A stretch of DNA of 64,000 bases from Rhodococcoides kyotonense (GCF_001645385.1 NZ_LVHI01000032.1:1-64000), one strand, 5' to 3'. Positions 25,876-35,724 are shown, numbered from the stretch's first letter. Notes: generated by a model not told the origin, from the letters alone. Translations and numbers: made by a program.

Positions 25876-27162
25876 GTGAGCGACGAGACCTTCCTGGCGC
25901 GACTGCGCAATTCGCCCGGTGCAGGCAAGCTCACCGCGATTCGCTTCGCAGGACAGTTCGGCGACGGCCTCTTCCAGGCGGCGCTCAGCGGGGCAATTCT
26001 GTTCAATCCCGAACGCGAATCGAATCCGGCGGCCATCGCCGCCGGATTCGCCGTTCTGTTGGTGCCGTACTCGATCATCGGGCCGTTCGCAGGCGCGATG
26101 CTCGACCGATGGGATCGGCGCGCAGTAGTGCTGTGGGCGAACGTGCTTCGCATGGTCCTCATCGCCGTCACCGCCACGGTTCTGTTCACCGGGGGCGGCG
26201 AGACCGCGCTCCTTCTCCTCGCGTTGACGACCGTCGGCCTCAGTCGGTTCGTTCTGGCCGGCGTGTCCGCGTCCCTGCCGCACGTCGTCCGAACATCGTG
26301 GCTCGTGCCGATGAATTCGCTTCTCGCGACCATCGGTTCAGGCTTCGCAGCCGCGGGAGCAGGAGCGGCCGTCGGGATCATCGGGTACATCGGCGCCGGC
26401 GACACCGGATCGGGTGTCGCCGTGGCAGTGTCGGCCGTCGGATCGATCGTCGGATCGGTTGCCGCGGCACGTTTTCCGCGCCAATCGCTGGGTCCTGCAA
26501 CGATTCCCGACGACGGAACATCACGTGCATTCGCGGACATCGCAGCCGGATTGAAGTCCGGTGCCGTCGCGGTATGGAAGTCGCCGACGGTCACCGCCGC
26601 GATGATGGGCATCGGCACCCACCGCATCGTGTTCGGCGTCGACACTCTCGTCATGGTGTTGATCCTGCGCGAATCGACGCCCCGCTCACTGCCCGGCGGG
26701 TTGGCCGGCTTCGGCATCGCCGTCGGAGCAACGGCTGCGGGCATGCTGATCGCGGCAGTTCTGACGCCCTTCCTGCTGCCGAAGTTCGGTCGCGTCCGAT
26801 CGATCATCGGCGCACTCGCACTGGCCGCCGTCGTACAGGTGACCTTCATCGACGGGCTCACGCAGACGAGTCTGCTCATCGGCGCGTTCCTGCTCGGCAT
26901 CGCAGGCCAGACCATCAAGCTCACGGGCGACGCGTCGATGCAGACCGAGATCGACGACGACCATCGCGGGCGCGTGTTCGCATTGCAGGACACCGTCTTC
27001 AACATCTTCTTCGTCGCGGCGCTCGCCGTCGCCGCGTTCGTCGTCGGCCCGTCGACGACCGATCTCGCGGGTGAGGCATCCGCGCACGCCGTCGTGCTCG
27101 GAGGTGGTGTCGTCTATCTGCTGGGATTGGCGGCGGTGGTGATGCGGCTCCGCCGCACGTGA
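25876..27162 (+). CDS. MFS transporter
   Basis: 428-aa carrier with about 12 helices. The motif AMLDRWDRRAVVLWANVLRM (about residues 74-93) is the loop after helix 2 seen in the MFS_3/enterobactin-exporter-like group, and TEIDDDHRGRVFALQDTVFN is the matching C-terminal-half motif. Substrate unknown. It lies upstream of, and convergent with, pcnA. The last codons (MRLRRT-stop) coincide with a TGCGGCTCCGCCGCA hairpin. Confidence 0.82.
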   Translation: MSDETFLARLRNSPGAGKLTAIRFAGQFGDGLFQAALSGAILFNPERESNPAAIAAGFAVLLVPYSIIGPFAGAMLDRWDRRAVVLWANVLRMVLIAVTATVLFTGGGETALLLLALTTVGLSRFVLAGVSASLPHVVRTSWLVPMNSLLATIGSGFAAAGAGAAVGIIGYIGAGDTGSGVAVAVSAVGSIVGSVAAARFPRQSLGPATIPDDGTSRAFADIAAGLKSGAVAVWKSPTVTAAMMGIGTHRIVFGVDTLVMVLILRESTPRSLPGGLAGFGIAVGATAAGMLIAAVLTPFLLPKFGRVRSIIGALALAAVVQVTFIDGLTQTSLLIGAFLLGIAGQTIKLTGDASMQTEIDDDHRGRVFALQDTVFNIFFVAALAVAAFVVGPSTTDLAGEASAHAVVLGGGVVYLLGLAAVVMRLRRT

Positions 27163-27198
27163 GTGCGAATGTATAGAGGGCTATACATAGACACTCAC
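27159..27198. terminator. Nested palindrome spanning both stop codons (MFS / pcnA)
   Basis: GTGAGTG and CACTCAC (27159-27165/27192-27198) enclose ATGTATAG and CTATACAT (27169-27176/27181-27188) around AGGG. The MFS stop TGA (27160-27162) and the pcnA stop (27195-27197) lie in the symmetric outer arms. Likely bidirectional terminator. Confidence 0.7.
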
Positions 27199-28688
27199 GA
27201 GCGCGAAGCGCTTTCCCACCACGCCAACAACTCTCGCTCCGCTTCCTCGCGGGGGAGCGGCCCCCGATCGAGCCGAAGATCCTTCAAGAACTTCCACGCC
27301 TTGCCGACCTCGGGCCCCGCGGGGATGCCGAGCAGTTCCATGATCGCGTTGCCGTCGAGATCCGGTCGCACGCGGGCGAGGTCCTCCTGCGCGGCGATCG
27401 CCGCGATCCGCTCTTCGAGGTCGTCGTACGTGGCCTGCAGTGCCGCTGCTCGACGCTTGTTCCTCGTCGTGCTGTCCGCGCGAACGAGCTTGTGCAACTT
27501 GGGAAGTAGATCGCCGGCGTCGGTGACGTAGCGCCGCACCGCGGAATCGGTCCACTGGCCCTTGCCGTAGCCGTGGAAACGCAGGTGAAGGAAGACGAGC
27601 TGCGAGACGTCGTCGATCATCCTCTTCGAGTACTTGAGCGCTCGCATACGCTTCTTGACCATCTTGGAGCCGACGACCTCGTGATGGTGGAAGCTGACCC
27701 CGCCGCCCGGTTCGTGACGTCGGGTGTCGGGCTTGCCGATGTCGTGAAGCAGTGCAGCCCAACGCAATACGAGATCGGGGTCGCCGTCCTCGAGGTCGAT
27801 GGCCTGCTTCAGTACCGTCAGCGAATGCCAGTAGACGTCCTTGTGCTGGTGATGCTCGTCGATCTCGAGCTTCATCGCGGGCACCTCGGGCAGGACGTAG
27901 CCGGCGAGCCCGGTCTCGCACATGACGTCGATTCCCTCGACGGGGTACTCACCGAGGATCAGCTTGTCGAGCTCCACCTGCACACGCTCGGCCGTGATGC
28001 GTTCTATCTGGCCGGCCATCTCGGTGATCGCGGCGTGTACGCGAGGCATCAATGCGAAACCGAGCTGCGAGACGAACCGCGCGCCACGCAGCATGCGGAG
28101 TGGGTCGTCACCGAAGGACTTCTCCGGCGACGACGGCGTATCCAGCAGTCCTTCGAGCAACGCGTCCATGCCGCCGAGGGGGTCGACGAACTCCTGGGTG
28201 CCGTCGGCGCCGATCCGAACGGCCATCGCGTTGACGGTGAAGTCGCGTCGCACGAGATCTTCCTCGAGGCTCTTCCCGTACTCGACCTCCGGGTTGCGCG
28301 AGACCTGGTCGTACGAATCGGTGCGGAACGTCGTGATCTCGATCAGCTGGTCGTTCTTGGCGGCACTGATCGTCCCGAACGCGATCCCGGTGTCCCACTG
28401 ATTGTCGGCCCAGCCGGTCAGCAACTTCTGGACGACCTCGGGTCGTGCGTCCGTGGTGAAGTCGAGGTCTCCGGACAACCGTCCCAGAACCGCGTCGCGA
28501 ACGCTCCCGCCGACGAGGTACAGATCGTGTCCCTCGGCGGCGAACCGGGCGGCCAGAGGGGTCAAGAGGTCGGACAATCCGGACAGCGTCTCGCGGGCCG
28601 ACGTCAGCAGGCGCTCGCGGCGGTCCGCGTCCGAACCGGCGCCCGAGGACGCATCGGAGTGTCGGGGGGACGGAGACTGTTCTGCCAC
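27195..28688 (-). CDS. pcnA: CCA tRNA nucleotidyltransferase / polynucleotide adenylyltransferase
   Basis: 497-aa class II nucleotidyltransferase that adds or repairs the tRNA 3' CCA (PcnA, Rv3907c-like). The nucleotidyltransferase head has LVGGSVRDAVLGR and DLDFTTDA with the two catalytic aspartates, then RRDFTVNAM. An RNA-binding segment and an HD domain (LLHDIGKPDTR, HHHEVVGS) follow. The GTG at 28688 begins the low-complexity N-terminus AEQSPSPRHSDASSG. It starts the conserved block that runs to gyrA and is divergent from mutT4. Confidence 0.95.
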   Translation of the reverse strand: MAEQSPSPRHSDASSGAGSDADRRERLLTSARETLSGLSDLLTPLAARFAAEGHDLYLVGGSVRDAVLGRLSGDLDFTTDARPEVVQKLLTGWADNQWDTGIAFGTISAAKNDQLIEITTFRTDSYDQVSRNPEVEYGKSLEEDLVRRDFTVNAMAVRIGADGTQEFVDPLGGMDALLEGLLDTPSSPEKSFGDDPLRMLRGARFVSQLGFALMPRVHAAITEMAGQIERITAERVQVELDKLILGEYPVEGIDVMCETGLAGYVLPEVPAMKLEIDEHHQHKDVYWHSLTVLKQAIDLEDGDPDLVLRWAALLHDIGKPDTRRHEPGGGVSFHHHEVVGSKMVKKRMRALKYSKRMIDDVSQLVFLHLRFHGYGKGQWTDSAVRRYVTDAGDLLPKLHKLVRADSTTRNKRRAAALQATYDDLEERIAAIAAQEDLARVRPDLDGNAIMELLGIPAGPEVGKAWKFLKDLRLDRGPLPREEAERELLAWWESASRS

Positions 28689-28759
28689 GTGGATAGAGCC
28701 TAGGCGAGAGGTCGTGCGGCAGGACGGAGAGGGAGCAAAGGAAAGCCGTGGTTTCCCTC

Positions 28760-28765
28760 TAGTAT
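28760..28765 (+). promoter_or_regulatory. -10 box, candidate leaderless promoter of mutT4-murJ operon
   Basis: TAGTAT, 7 nt, GTG at 28773; no Shine-Dalgarno sequence. It would drive mutT4, the DUF6049 gene and murJ, which are spaced 3 nt and -4 nt apart. Confidence 0.5.
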
Positions 28766-28772
28766 TGATTGG

Positions 28773-29330
28773 GTGTCTGCTGGCGAACGTGCGAACAGGA
28801 GCCGCCGCAACCCGCGGCGGCGGCCCGCACGTGCCGACGGCGACAAGCCCAAACTCAGAACCGTGCGTGAGACGTCGGCAGGCGGCCTGGTCGTCGACGG
28901 TCTCGACGGGCCTCCGTCCCAGCGTTGCGCCGCTCTCATCGGCCGCACCGACCGTCGTGGACGGTTGTTGTGGTCGCTGCCGAAGGGCCATATCGAGCAG
29001 GGCGAGACCGCGGAACAGACCGCGATGCGCGAGGTCGCCGAGGAGACCGGCATCCGCGGGGATGTGCTCGCTTCGCTGGGCAGCATCGACTACTGGTTCG
29101 TCACCGAGGGCCGTCGCGTCCACAAGACCGTGCACCACTACCTTCTGCGCTTTCTCGGCGGCGAGCTGTCCGACGAGGACGTCGAGGTCACCGAGGTGGC
29201 GTGGGTTCCGCTGAGCGAACTGTCGTCGAAGCTCGCGTACGCGGACGAACGTAAACTGGCCGCGATCGCCAGCCAACTGATCGAGGGCATGAGCAACCCG
29301 GATCCCGAGACGCCCGTCGGCAGGGAGTGA
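28773..29330 (+). CDS. mutT4: Nudix hydrolase (MutT4-like)
   Basis: 185 aa. A basic N-terminus ([12 protein letters not shown]) precedes the Nudix box [23 protein letters not shown] with all consensus residues (G-x5-E-x7-REUxEE). By position next to pcnA and before the Rv3909/mviN-type genes it corresponds to mycobacterial MutT4 (Rv3908), one of the MutT homologues acting on nucleoside di- or triphosphate derivatives; the actual substrate is not shown by sequence. GTG start, probably leaderless. Confidence 0.88.
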   Translation: MSAGERANRSRRNPRRRPARADGDKPKLRTVRETSAGGLVVDGLDGPPSQRCAALIGRTDRRGRLLWSLPKGHIEQGETAEQTAMREVAEETGIRGDVLASLGSIDYWFVTEGRRVHKTVHHYLLRFLGGELSDEDVEVTEVAWVPLSELSSKLAYADERKLAAIASQLIEGMSNPDPETPVGRE

Positions 29331-29333
29331 GAA

Positions 29334-31691
29334 GTGCGGTTGCCACGGGTCACTGCGGCTGCATTGACCGCAGTCCTCCTTGCGTCGGCGCCCTCGGTGG
29401 CTCTGGCGCAGGAGCCGGACGGGTCCGATTCGAGCATCCCGTCGTCGAGCACCGAGGTCACCTATCAGTCCGCCGACAGCGACCTTCCCGAGACGACGCG
29501 CGGCAGCCAGTTCCTGGAGCTGTCGATCGACACGGTCGCGCCCGGAACCGTGACCACCAGCAGCGAACCGTTCGTGACCGTGCGTGCCACCGTCACGAAC
29601 ACCGGTGACCGACGCGTCGACGACATCAGCGTGCGCATGCAGGGCGCCGACGCCGTCGATCAGCCGTCGGAACTGCGCACGTCCCTGTCGCGCGATCAGG
29701 AGCAATACCCGTACGCGGGCGAGTTCCAGACGGTCACCGACAGCCTCGAGCGAGGCGCGAGCACGCAGTTCACCGTCTCGATGCCACTGCGCAGCACGAC
29801 GAACCCGTCGCTGAACATCGATCGCCCCGGCGTCTACCCGCTGCTGCTCAACGTCAACGGCACCCCGGAGTACGGCGGAACAGCGCGACTCGACGACGCC
29901 CGGTTCCTGCTGCCCGTCACCGGCGTACCGCGCGACCCGTCGGATCCGACGTCGGTGCCCTTGCCGCCGAGCACGACAGATCCCGTCGCGACGACGATCC
30001 TCTGGCCCCTCGCCGACAAGCCACGGCTGGCCGCAGGAAATCCCGGAACCATCGAGGACAAGATCAGGCTCGTCGACGACGACCTCGCCGGCGAACTCGC
30101 GACGGGCGGCCGTCTCGACGAACTGCTCCAAGCCGTCGAATTCACGACGACCGATCAGCTCGATCCGGAGAATCGACTCACCGACAGCATGTGCCTGGCG
30201 ATCGACCCCGACCTGCTCGTCACCGTCGCCAACATGCAGCGCGGCTATCTGGTCGTCGACGATCCGGCGAACCCGTCCGGCCCCGCGCGCGACGGAACCG
30301 GCAGCGACGCCGCCGCAGCGTGGCTGTCCCGCCTGCAGACCCTCGCCGACTCGATGTGCGTGACCGCGGTCCCGTTCGCGCAGGTCGACCTCGACGCGAT
30401 CGGCAACGTCGGCGACGCCACCCTGGCGGCGAGCGCCCTCGAGTCGCCGTCGGACATCGTCGATTCGATCCTGGGCGTGACGTCGGTGCGCGATGTCGTG
30501 TGGAGCGCGTCGGGACAGCTGGGTGCGCCTGCGGCCGCGGCCCTGCGCTCGACCGGCCCGACCACTGCGCTGCTCGCCGACAACAGCATCGCGCCCGCCG
30601 CAGCGGGAGGCGTCGCCGCTGTCGCAGGGGGCAGTACCGTCGACGCCCCACTGAACACGACGGCGTTCGACTCGGCGTCGGCCACCGCGCTCGCCGGAGT
30701 CGGTGAGGTGCCGTCGACCCCCGATTTCACGCCCGAGGACCAGCGCTACGACCTGTCCGGGGATTCCCGCGCCGCACGACTGCAAGATGCCGTCGGTGCG
30801 ATGTTCTATCACGCGCTCGAGGAACCCGACGGTTCCCCGCGGGCCGTGACGATCGCCCCGCCGCAGTACTGGACCGCAGGCGGCGACGAGCCGACGACGA
30901 TTCTGTCGTCCGTGTCGTCGATGCTGCGGTCGGGTCTCGCGACGCCACGACCCCTGACCAGTCTGGTCGCCGAAGCACCGACGGGGATGCCCGTCGAGAC
31001 CAGGACGGTGCCGCAGGTGGACCGCGACACGAACCTTGAAGACCGCGTGCGCGCGCAGAGTGCGCGCATCGAATCGCTTCGGGCGTCCGTCGTCGAGGAT
31101 CCGCAGTCGGCCCTGACCCCGCGGCTGTTCACCGCACCGCTGCGTGAGGACCTACTGCGCGCACTCACGACCGCGGGCCGCGACACGGAACCCGAATACG
31201 CAGCCGCGATGTCGCGAACCCGGATGGATGCGTCCGAGACGTCGCTGGACCGGATGTTCGGAGCAGTGACGGTCGTCGCACCCGGCGGCGTCTACACACT
31301 GGCTTCGGAGCAGAGTCCGCTGCTGCTCGTCGCACGCAACGACCTCCCCGTACCCGTCAACGTGCGGCTGAAGGTCGACGCACCAGCGGAAATGACGATC
31401 TCCGACGTCGGCGCAACGGCTCTTCCCGCGCGCGGGAGCCGCACGATCACCGTGCCCGCGCAGGTCGACGACTCCCGCAATCTGTCGGTCGACTTCGCGT
31501 TGACGACGCTGGACGGGCAACAATTGGGCGAGGCAACCACCGTGTCCGTACGGTCGAATGCGTACGGACAGGCTCTCGCGATCATCACCGCCTGCGCTGG
31601 AGTCCTTCTGCTGTTGCTCGCAGGGCGCCGACTGTGGCACAGGTTCAGGGGGCAACCCGACCCGGCTGACGAAGGGTACGAACGACCATGA
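29334..31691 (+). CDS. Secreted, C-terminally anchored DUF6049 protein
   Basis: 785 aa. A signal peptide (residues 1-25, ending SVALAQEPDG) is followed by a large extracellular region with an Ig-like beta domain (TTSSEPFVTVRATVTNTGDRRVDDISVRM), a central mixed region and a second beta domain (about 640-735). A final helix (about 743-763) and a short basic tail anchor it. It matches the Rv3909 position between mutT4 and mviN. Its ATGA overlap with murJ and conserved synteny suggest a job in envelope assembly with the lipid II flippase, but none is proven. Confidence 0.85.
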   Translation: MRLPRVTAAALTAVLLASAPSVALAQEPDGSDSSIPSSSTEVTYQSADSDLPETTRGSQFLELSIDTVAPGTVTTSSEPFVTVRATVTNTGDRRVDDISVRMQGADAVDQPSELRTSLSRDQEQYPYAGEFQTVTDSLERGASTQFTVSMPLRSTTNPSLNIDRPGVYPLLLNVNGTPEYGGTARLDDARFLLPVTGVPRDPSDPTSVPLPPSTTDPVATTILWPLADKPRLAAGNPGTIEDKIRLVDDDLAGELATGGRLDELLQAVEFTTTDQLDPENRLTDSMCLAIDPDLLVTVANMQRGYLVVDDPANPSGPARDGTGSDAAAAWLSRLQTLADSMCVTAVPFAQVDLDAIGNVGDATLAASALESPSDIVDSILGVTSVRDVVWSASGQLGAPAAAALRSTGPTTALLADNSIAPAAAGGVAAVAGGSTVDAPLNTTAFDSASATALAGVGEVPSTPDFTPEDQRYDLSGDSRAARLQDAVGAMFYHALEEPDGSPRAVTIAPPQYWTAGGDEPTTILSSVSSMLRSGLATPRPLTSLVAEAPTGMPVETRTVPQVDRDTNLEDRVRAQSARIESLRASVVEDPQSALTPRLFTAPLREDLLRALTTAGRDTEPEYAAAMSRTRMDASETSLDRMFGAVTVVAPGGVYTLASEQSPLLLVARNDLPVPVNVRLKVDAPAEMTISDVGATALPARGSRTITVPAQVDDSRNLSVDFALTTLDGQQLGEATTVSVRSNAYGQALAIITACAGVLLLLLAGRRLWHRFRGQPDPADEGYERP

Positions 31692-34600
31692 CCGGGAACA
31701 TCCCGTACGAAGGGGACGTCCCGCGCCCACGGCTGCCCGCAGCACAGGTATTCCGTCGCACGGCGCCGCCTCGGCAGGCGCCGTGGGAACGCGAACCCGT
31801 CCGTGAGATGCGCAGCTACCCGGCACCGCCGTCGCCCGACGGCGGACCGGCCCCGGACAATTCCGTCACGCAGCTGATCCCGCGATTTCGGGACGAGGAT
31901 TTCGCGCCGGTCGCGACCGCTCCGGTTCCGGAACCCGAGAAGCCCGAACCGAAGCCGCAGAAGAGCTTGCTGGCGTCGACGGGATCGATCGCCGTCGCGA
32001 CGCTCGTCAGCCGCATCACCGGATTCTTCAAACAGATCGTCATGCTGGCGATCCTCGGCGGCGCGATTGCCAGTTCGTTCACCGCGGCGACGATCCTGCC
32101 GAACATGATCTCCGAGCTCGTCCTCGGCGCCGTGCTCACCGCGATCGTCGTTCCGGTCCTGGTCAGGGCCGAGATGGAGGATCCCGACGGCGGTACGTCG
32201 TTCATCCGTCGGCTGTTCACCGTCGCGTTCACGATGTTGTTCGTCGTCGCCGTCATCGCCACGATCAGCGCACCGCTCCTGAGCACCATGCTGATCAAGG
32301 ACGACGCCAAGGTCAGCAACGAACTGACGACCGCGCTGTCCTATCTACTGTTGCCCGCCATCCTGTTCTACGGCCTGTCCGGCCTGCTCACGGCCGTTCT
32401 GAACACGCGTCAGAACTTCCGTCCCGGCGCGTGGGCGCCGGTATGGAACAACCTGGTGGTCCTGGGCATCTTCTCCCTCTATTTCTTCGTCCCCGGCGAG
32501 ATCACGCTCGATCCCGTCGAGATGAGTGATCCGCACGTGCTGATCCTCGGTCTCGGAGTCACGGCCGGTGTCGTGACGCAGGTAGCCGCGCTGATTCCGG
32601 CACTGAAGCGGGAGAAGGTCGACCTTCGGCCGTTGTGGGGGTTCGACGCCCGCCTCAAGGCGTTCGGTGGGATGGCCGCGGCGATCATCCTGTACGTCGT
32701 CATCAGCCAGATCGGACTGATCTACGCGACGAACATCTCGTCTGGTGCCGACGCCTCGGGCCCCGCGATCTACTCGCAGGCCTGGATACTTCTCCAACTG
32801 CCGTACGGCATCCTCGGCGTCACCGTGTTGACGGCCATCATGCCGCGCCTCAGCCGTAACGCGGCCGAGGGCAACGACCCTGCCGTCGTCGACGATCTGT
32901 CGGTCGCGACGCGGCTCACGCTCGTCGCGCTCGTTCCGATCGTGGTGTTCCTGACGTTCGCCGGGCCGTGGGTGGGCGAGGCACTGTTCGGCTTCGGGAA
33001 TTTCGCCGACGACGCCCCCCGCCTCGGTGAAGCCGTCAGCTGGTCTGCCTTCACGCTGATTCCGTACGCACTCGTCCTCATCCACCTGCGCGTGTTCTAC
33101 GCCCGCGAACAGGCCTGGACGCCGACGTGGATCATCCTCGGCATCACCGGCGTCAAGATCGCGCTGTCCGCTCTCGCCCCGGTCATCGCTTCGGACGACG
33201 AGCAGGTCGTGCTCTGGCTCGGTGTCGCCAACGGTCTCGGTTTCGTGGTCGGTGCCTGCATCGGTGGCTTCCTGCTGCACCGCAGCCTCGGCGATCTGCG
33301 CATGATCAACGTGGGCAAGACCATCTGGATGGTCCTGATGGCGTCCGCCGCCGGTGGAACAGCCATGCTTGCCATCGACCGAGTCGCCGACCTGGGCGGA
33401 CTCACCGAGCCCCTGGGCATGATCGGCGCGATGCTGCGCGTCGGTATCTGCGCGGTTCTCATGCTCGGCATCACGTTCGGCATCCTGTGGTTCGGCCGCA
33501 TACCCGAAGTGCTCGCGGTGACCGTCGCGGTCGGACGCGTCGTACGGAAACTGCGCGGGCGACCCGCCGAGAGCGCGACGAACCCCGTGCCTGCGACGCC
33601 CGAAACTACCGATTCGATACCGGTCGTTCGCTCTACCCCTGCAAGGGGCGCTGCGGAGCAGGGACTCCCGTACCCTGGACCCCGGCGGACCGGGCCGCAG
33701 ACTTCTGCAGGTCAGCCCTACGGGAGCAGACAGGCAGCACAACTCGGGGTAGAAGCGCGCGAAGGAGAGAGAGTGACGGACGACGAAGTGGCTGGGGGGC
33801 CGGCCGAGTCCACTGCCGACGGCACGGACCAGAAGACCGGAGGAGTCGAGGTGGACGAGCGCGCGAAGGCCGCATCCACCCAGGCCACACCGACGGCGTC
33901 GTCACCCGACAAGAAGAAGACATCCGGCGACGCGGCTGCTCCGGCACCCGACGCCGACAAAACGGCCGAGGTAAAGGCCGTCCCTGCGACCGACGCGTCC
34001 ACCACGGGCAAGACGGCTTCGGTGGACACAGCTCAGGCTGCACAGGTCGAACCCGAGGACTCGGCGGACGAGAAGGACGCCGACGCGGGCAAGAACGCTA
34101 CGGAACCGCCTGCCACCGTGCGAGCACCTGCCGTCGAAGGTCGGCCCGAGTCGCAGCCCGAGCCGACGCGTGCGCTGCGCGGACCGAAGCTCATTCCCGG
34201 CGCCTCGGTCGCCGGCGGTCGCTACCGTCTGCTCGCCCCGCACGGCGGTGCACGCGGACTGAAGTTCTGGCAGGCGCACGACGTCAAACTCGACCGCGAA
34301 GTCGCGCTGACCTTCGTCGACGCCGACCAGCAGGCGACGTCGGTGTCTCCCGACCGACCCGAGGGCCCGCAGGCGATCCTGTCGCGGACGCTGCGTCTCG
34401 GCCGTATCAACTCTCCCGGTCTCGCCCGGGTGCTCGACGTCGTCCGCGGCAGCTCGGGTGGCATCGTCGTCGCCGAATGGACGCCGGGACGCTCACTGCG
34501 AGAAATGGCCGACACCGTACCGTCGCCGACGGGAGCAGCACGCGCCATCAAGGCGCTCGCGGCAGCAGCCGAAGCTGCACACCGCAGCGGTGGCGCGCTG

Positions 34601-35710
34601 TCCATCGATCACCCCGATCGCGTGCGCATCAGCACCAGCGGAAACGCGGTGCTCGCGTTCCCGGCAACGCTCGCCGACGCCGAACCGGCGTCGGACGTGC
34701 GCGGACTCGGCGCGATGCTCTACGCGCTCATCACCGCGCGCTGGCCTCTGGCCGACGCGTCGGACCGTCCCGGTGCGCCGCCGCGTGCCGTCGGAGGTAT
34801 GAAGCCCGCCGACCGCGATTCGAACGGCAATGCCGTCGAGCCGCGTCGTATTCGCTCCGACGTGCCGTTCGAGATCTCGGCCGTCGCGACACGCGCACTC
34901 GAGCAGAACAGCGGAATCCGCACGGCTGCGACGGTTCAGCACGTGCTCGACCAGGCGGCCGTCGTCAACGACAAGACCGACCTCATGCCTGCGCTGCGGC
35001 TCGGCCAGCGGCCCGCGGGTGCGTCCGGACATTCGTTGGCGGACCCGGAGGAAATCGCGGCTCAGCAACTGCGGTCCAAGCGCACCAACATCGCGTTGGT
35101 CGTGCTGGGTGTGCTCACCGTCGTCGTACTCGGGTTCGCCGGGTACTGGTTGTTCACGTTCCTTGCGGGCGGTAGCTCCGACGAGCCGCTGACCGAGCAG
35201 GACTTCGGACTGACCACCAGCGTGCCCGCCCCTGCTGCACCGGGCGCCGCCGAAGCGCAGGCACCGGCCGCAGCACCCGTCACGATCGATTCGGTCGAGG
35301 TCTTCTCGCCGCAGGGCAGTGCCGACAGCGCCGCCACGGCTCAGAACGCGATCGACGGCGACCCGGCGACCGTGTGGCAGACGGACGCGTACTTCCAGCC
35401 GTTCCCGTCGCTGAAGAACGGCGTCGGGCTGCTGGCGACGCTGCCGTCGTCCGAGGTGTTGACCAGTGCATTCGTCAACTCACCGTCTGCTGGAACGGTC
35501 GTCGAGATCCGCTCTGCGCCCAGCGACTCGCCCAGCTTGAGCGACACCACCGTGATCGGGCAGGCCACGCTCGGACAGGGCGTCACGGATATTCCGCTCA
35601 CCGCAACCGAACCCACCGACCACGTGCTGTTGTGGATTACCGGGTTGAGCACCGAGAACGGTCGCAATCAGTCATCGATCGCCGACTTCGGCTTCACCGG
35701 CCGAAGCTGA
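31688..35710 (+). CDS. murJ: Lipid II flippase MurJ fused to pseudokinase and extracellular domain
   Basis: 1340 aa, Rv3910/MviN type. A proline-rich cytosolic tail (1-93) is followed by the MurJ flippase with about 14-15 helices (94-625; SLLASTGSIAVATLVSRITGFFKQ start). A charged linker (626-830) leads to a protein-kinase-like domain (about 831-1080), then a helix (about 1128-1150), and an extracellular discoidin-like beta domain (about 1190-1340). The kinase part has VALTFVDAD where VAIK lysine is expected, no HRD aspartate and no DFG, so it is a pseudokinase. In mycobacteria this domain, once phosphorylated by PknB, binds FhaA to restrain peptidoglycan synthesis. Overlaps the DUF6049 stop by 4 nt. 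Confidence 0.95.
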   Translation: MTGNIPYEGDVPRPRLPAAQVFRRTAPPRQAPWEREPVREMRSYPAPPSPDGGPAPDNSVTQLIPRFRDEDFAPVATAPVPEPEKPEPKPQKSLLASTGSIAVATLVSRITGFFKQIVMLAILGGAIASSFTAATILPNMISELVLGAVLTAIVVPVLVRAEMEDPDGGTSFIRRLFTVAFTMLFVVAVIATISAPLLSTMLIKDDAKVSNELTTALSYLLLPAILFYGLSGLLTAVLNTRQNFRPGAWAPVWNNLVVLGIFSLYFFVPGEITLDPVEMSDPHVLILGLGVTAGVVTQVAALIPALKREKVDLRPLWGFDARLKAFGGMAAAIILYVVISQIGLIYATNISSGADASGPAIYSQAWILLQLPYGILGVTVLTAIMPRLSRNAAEGNDPAVVDDLSVATRLTLVALVPIVVFLTFAGPWVGEALFGFGNFADDAPRLGEAVSWSAFTLIPYALVLIHLRVFYAREQAWTPTWIILGITGVKIALSALAPVIASDDEQVVLWLGVANGLGFVVGACIGGFLLHRSLGDLRMINVGKTIWMVLMASAAGGTAMLAIDRVADLGGLTEPLGMIGAMLRVGICAVLMLGITFGILWFGRIPEVLAVTVAVGRVVRKLRGRPAESATNPVPATPETTDSIPVVRSTPARGAAEQGLPYPGPRRTGPQTSAGQPYGSRQAAQLGVEAREGERVTDDEVAGGPAESTADGTDQKTGGVEVDERAKAASTQATPTASSPDKKKTSGDAAAPAPDADKTAEVKAVPATDASTTGKTASVDTAQAAQVEPEDSADEKDADAGKNATEPPATVRAPAVEGRPESQPEPTRALRGPKLIPGASVAGGRYRLLAPHGGARGLKFWQAHDVKLDREVALTFVDADQQATSVSPDRPEGPQAILSRTLRLGRINSPGLARVLDVVRGSSGGIVVAEWTPGRSLREMADTVPSPTGAARAIKALAAAAEAAHRSGGALSIDHPDRVRISTSGNAVLAFPATLADAEPASDVRGLGAMLYALITARWPLADASDRPGAPPRAVGGMKPADRDSNGNAVEPRRIRSDVPFEISAVATRALEQNSGIRTAATVQHVLDQAAVVNDKTDLMPALRLGQRPAGASGHSLADPEEIAAQQLRSKRTNIALVVLGVLTVVVLGFAGYWLFTFLAGGSSDEPLTEQDFGLTTSVPAPAAPGAAEAQAPAAAPVTIDSVEVFSPQGSADSAATAQNAIDGDPATVWQTDAYFQPFPSLKNGVGLLATLPSSEVLTSAFVNSPSAGTVVEIRSAPSDSPSLSDTTVIGQATLGQGVTDIPLTATEPTDHVLLWITGLSTENGRNQSSIADFGFTGRS

Positions 35711-35724
35711 CACATTCCCCGTAG

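Noticed and set aside
27199..30812. Possible 1205-codon N-terminal extension of PcnA
   Set aside because: The extension would run through the divergent mutT4 and DUF6049 genes; the family length fits a start at 28688.
33738..33780. Possible split of the murJ/kinase fusion into two genes (ribosome-site-like GAAGGAGAGAGAGTGA)
   Set aside because: A GTG follows a purine-rich run here and an internal start is conceivable, but the frame is continuous and the fusion is the known architecture of the family, so one gene is called.
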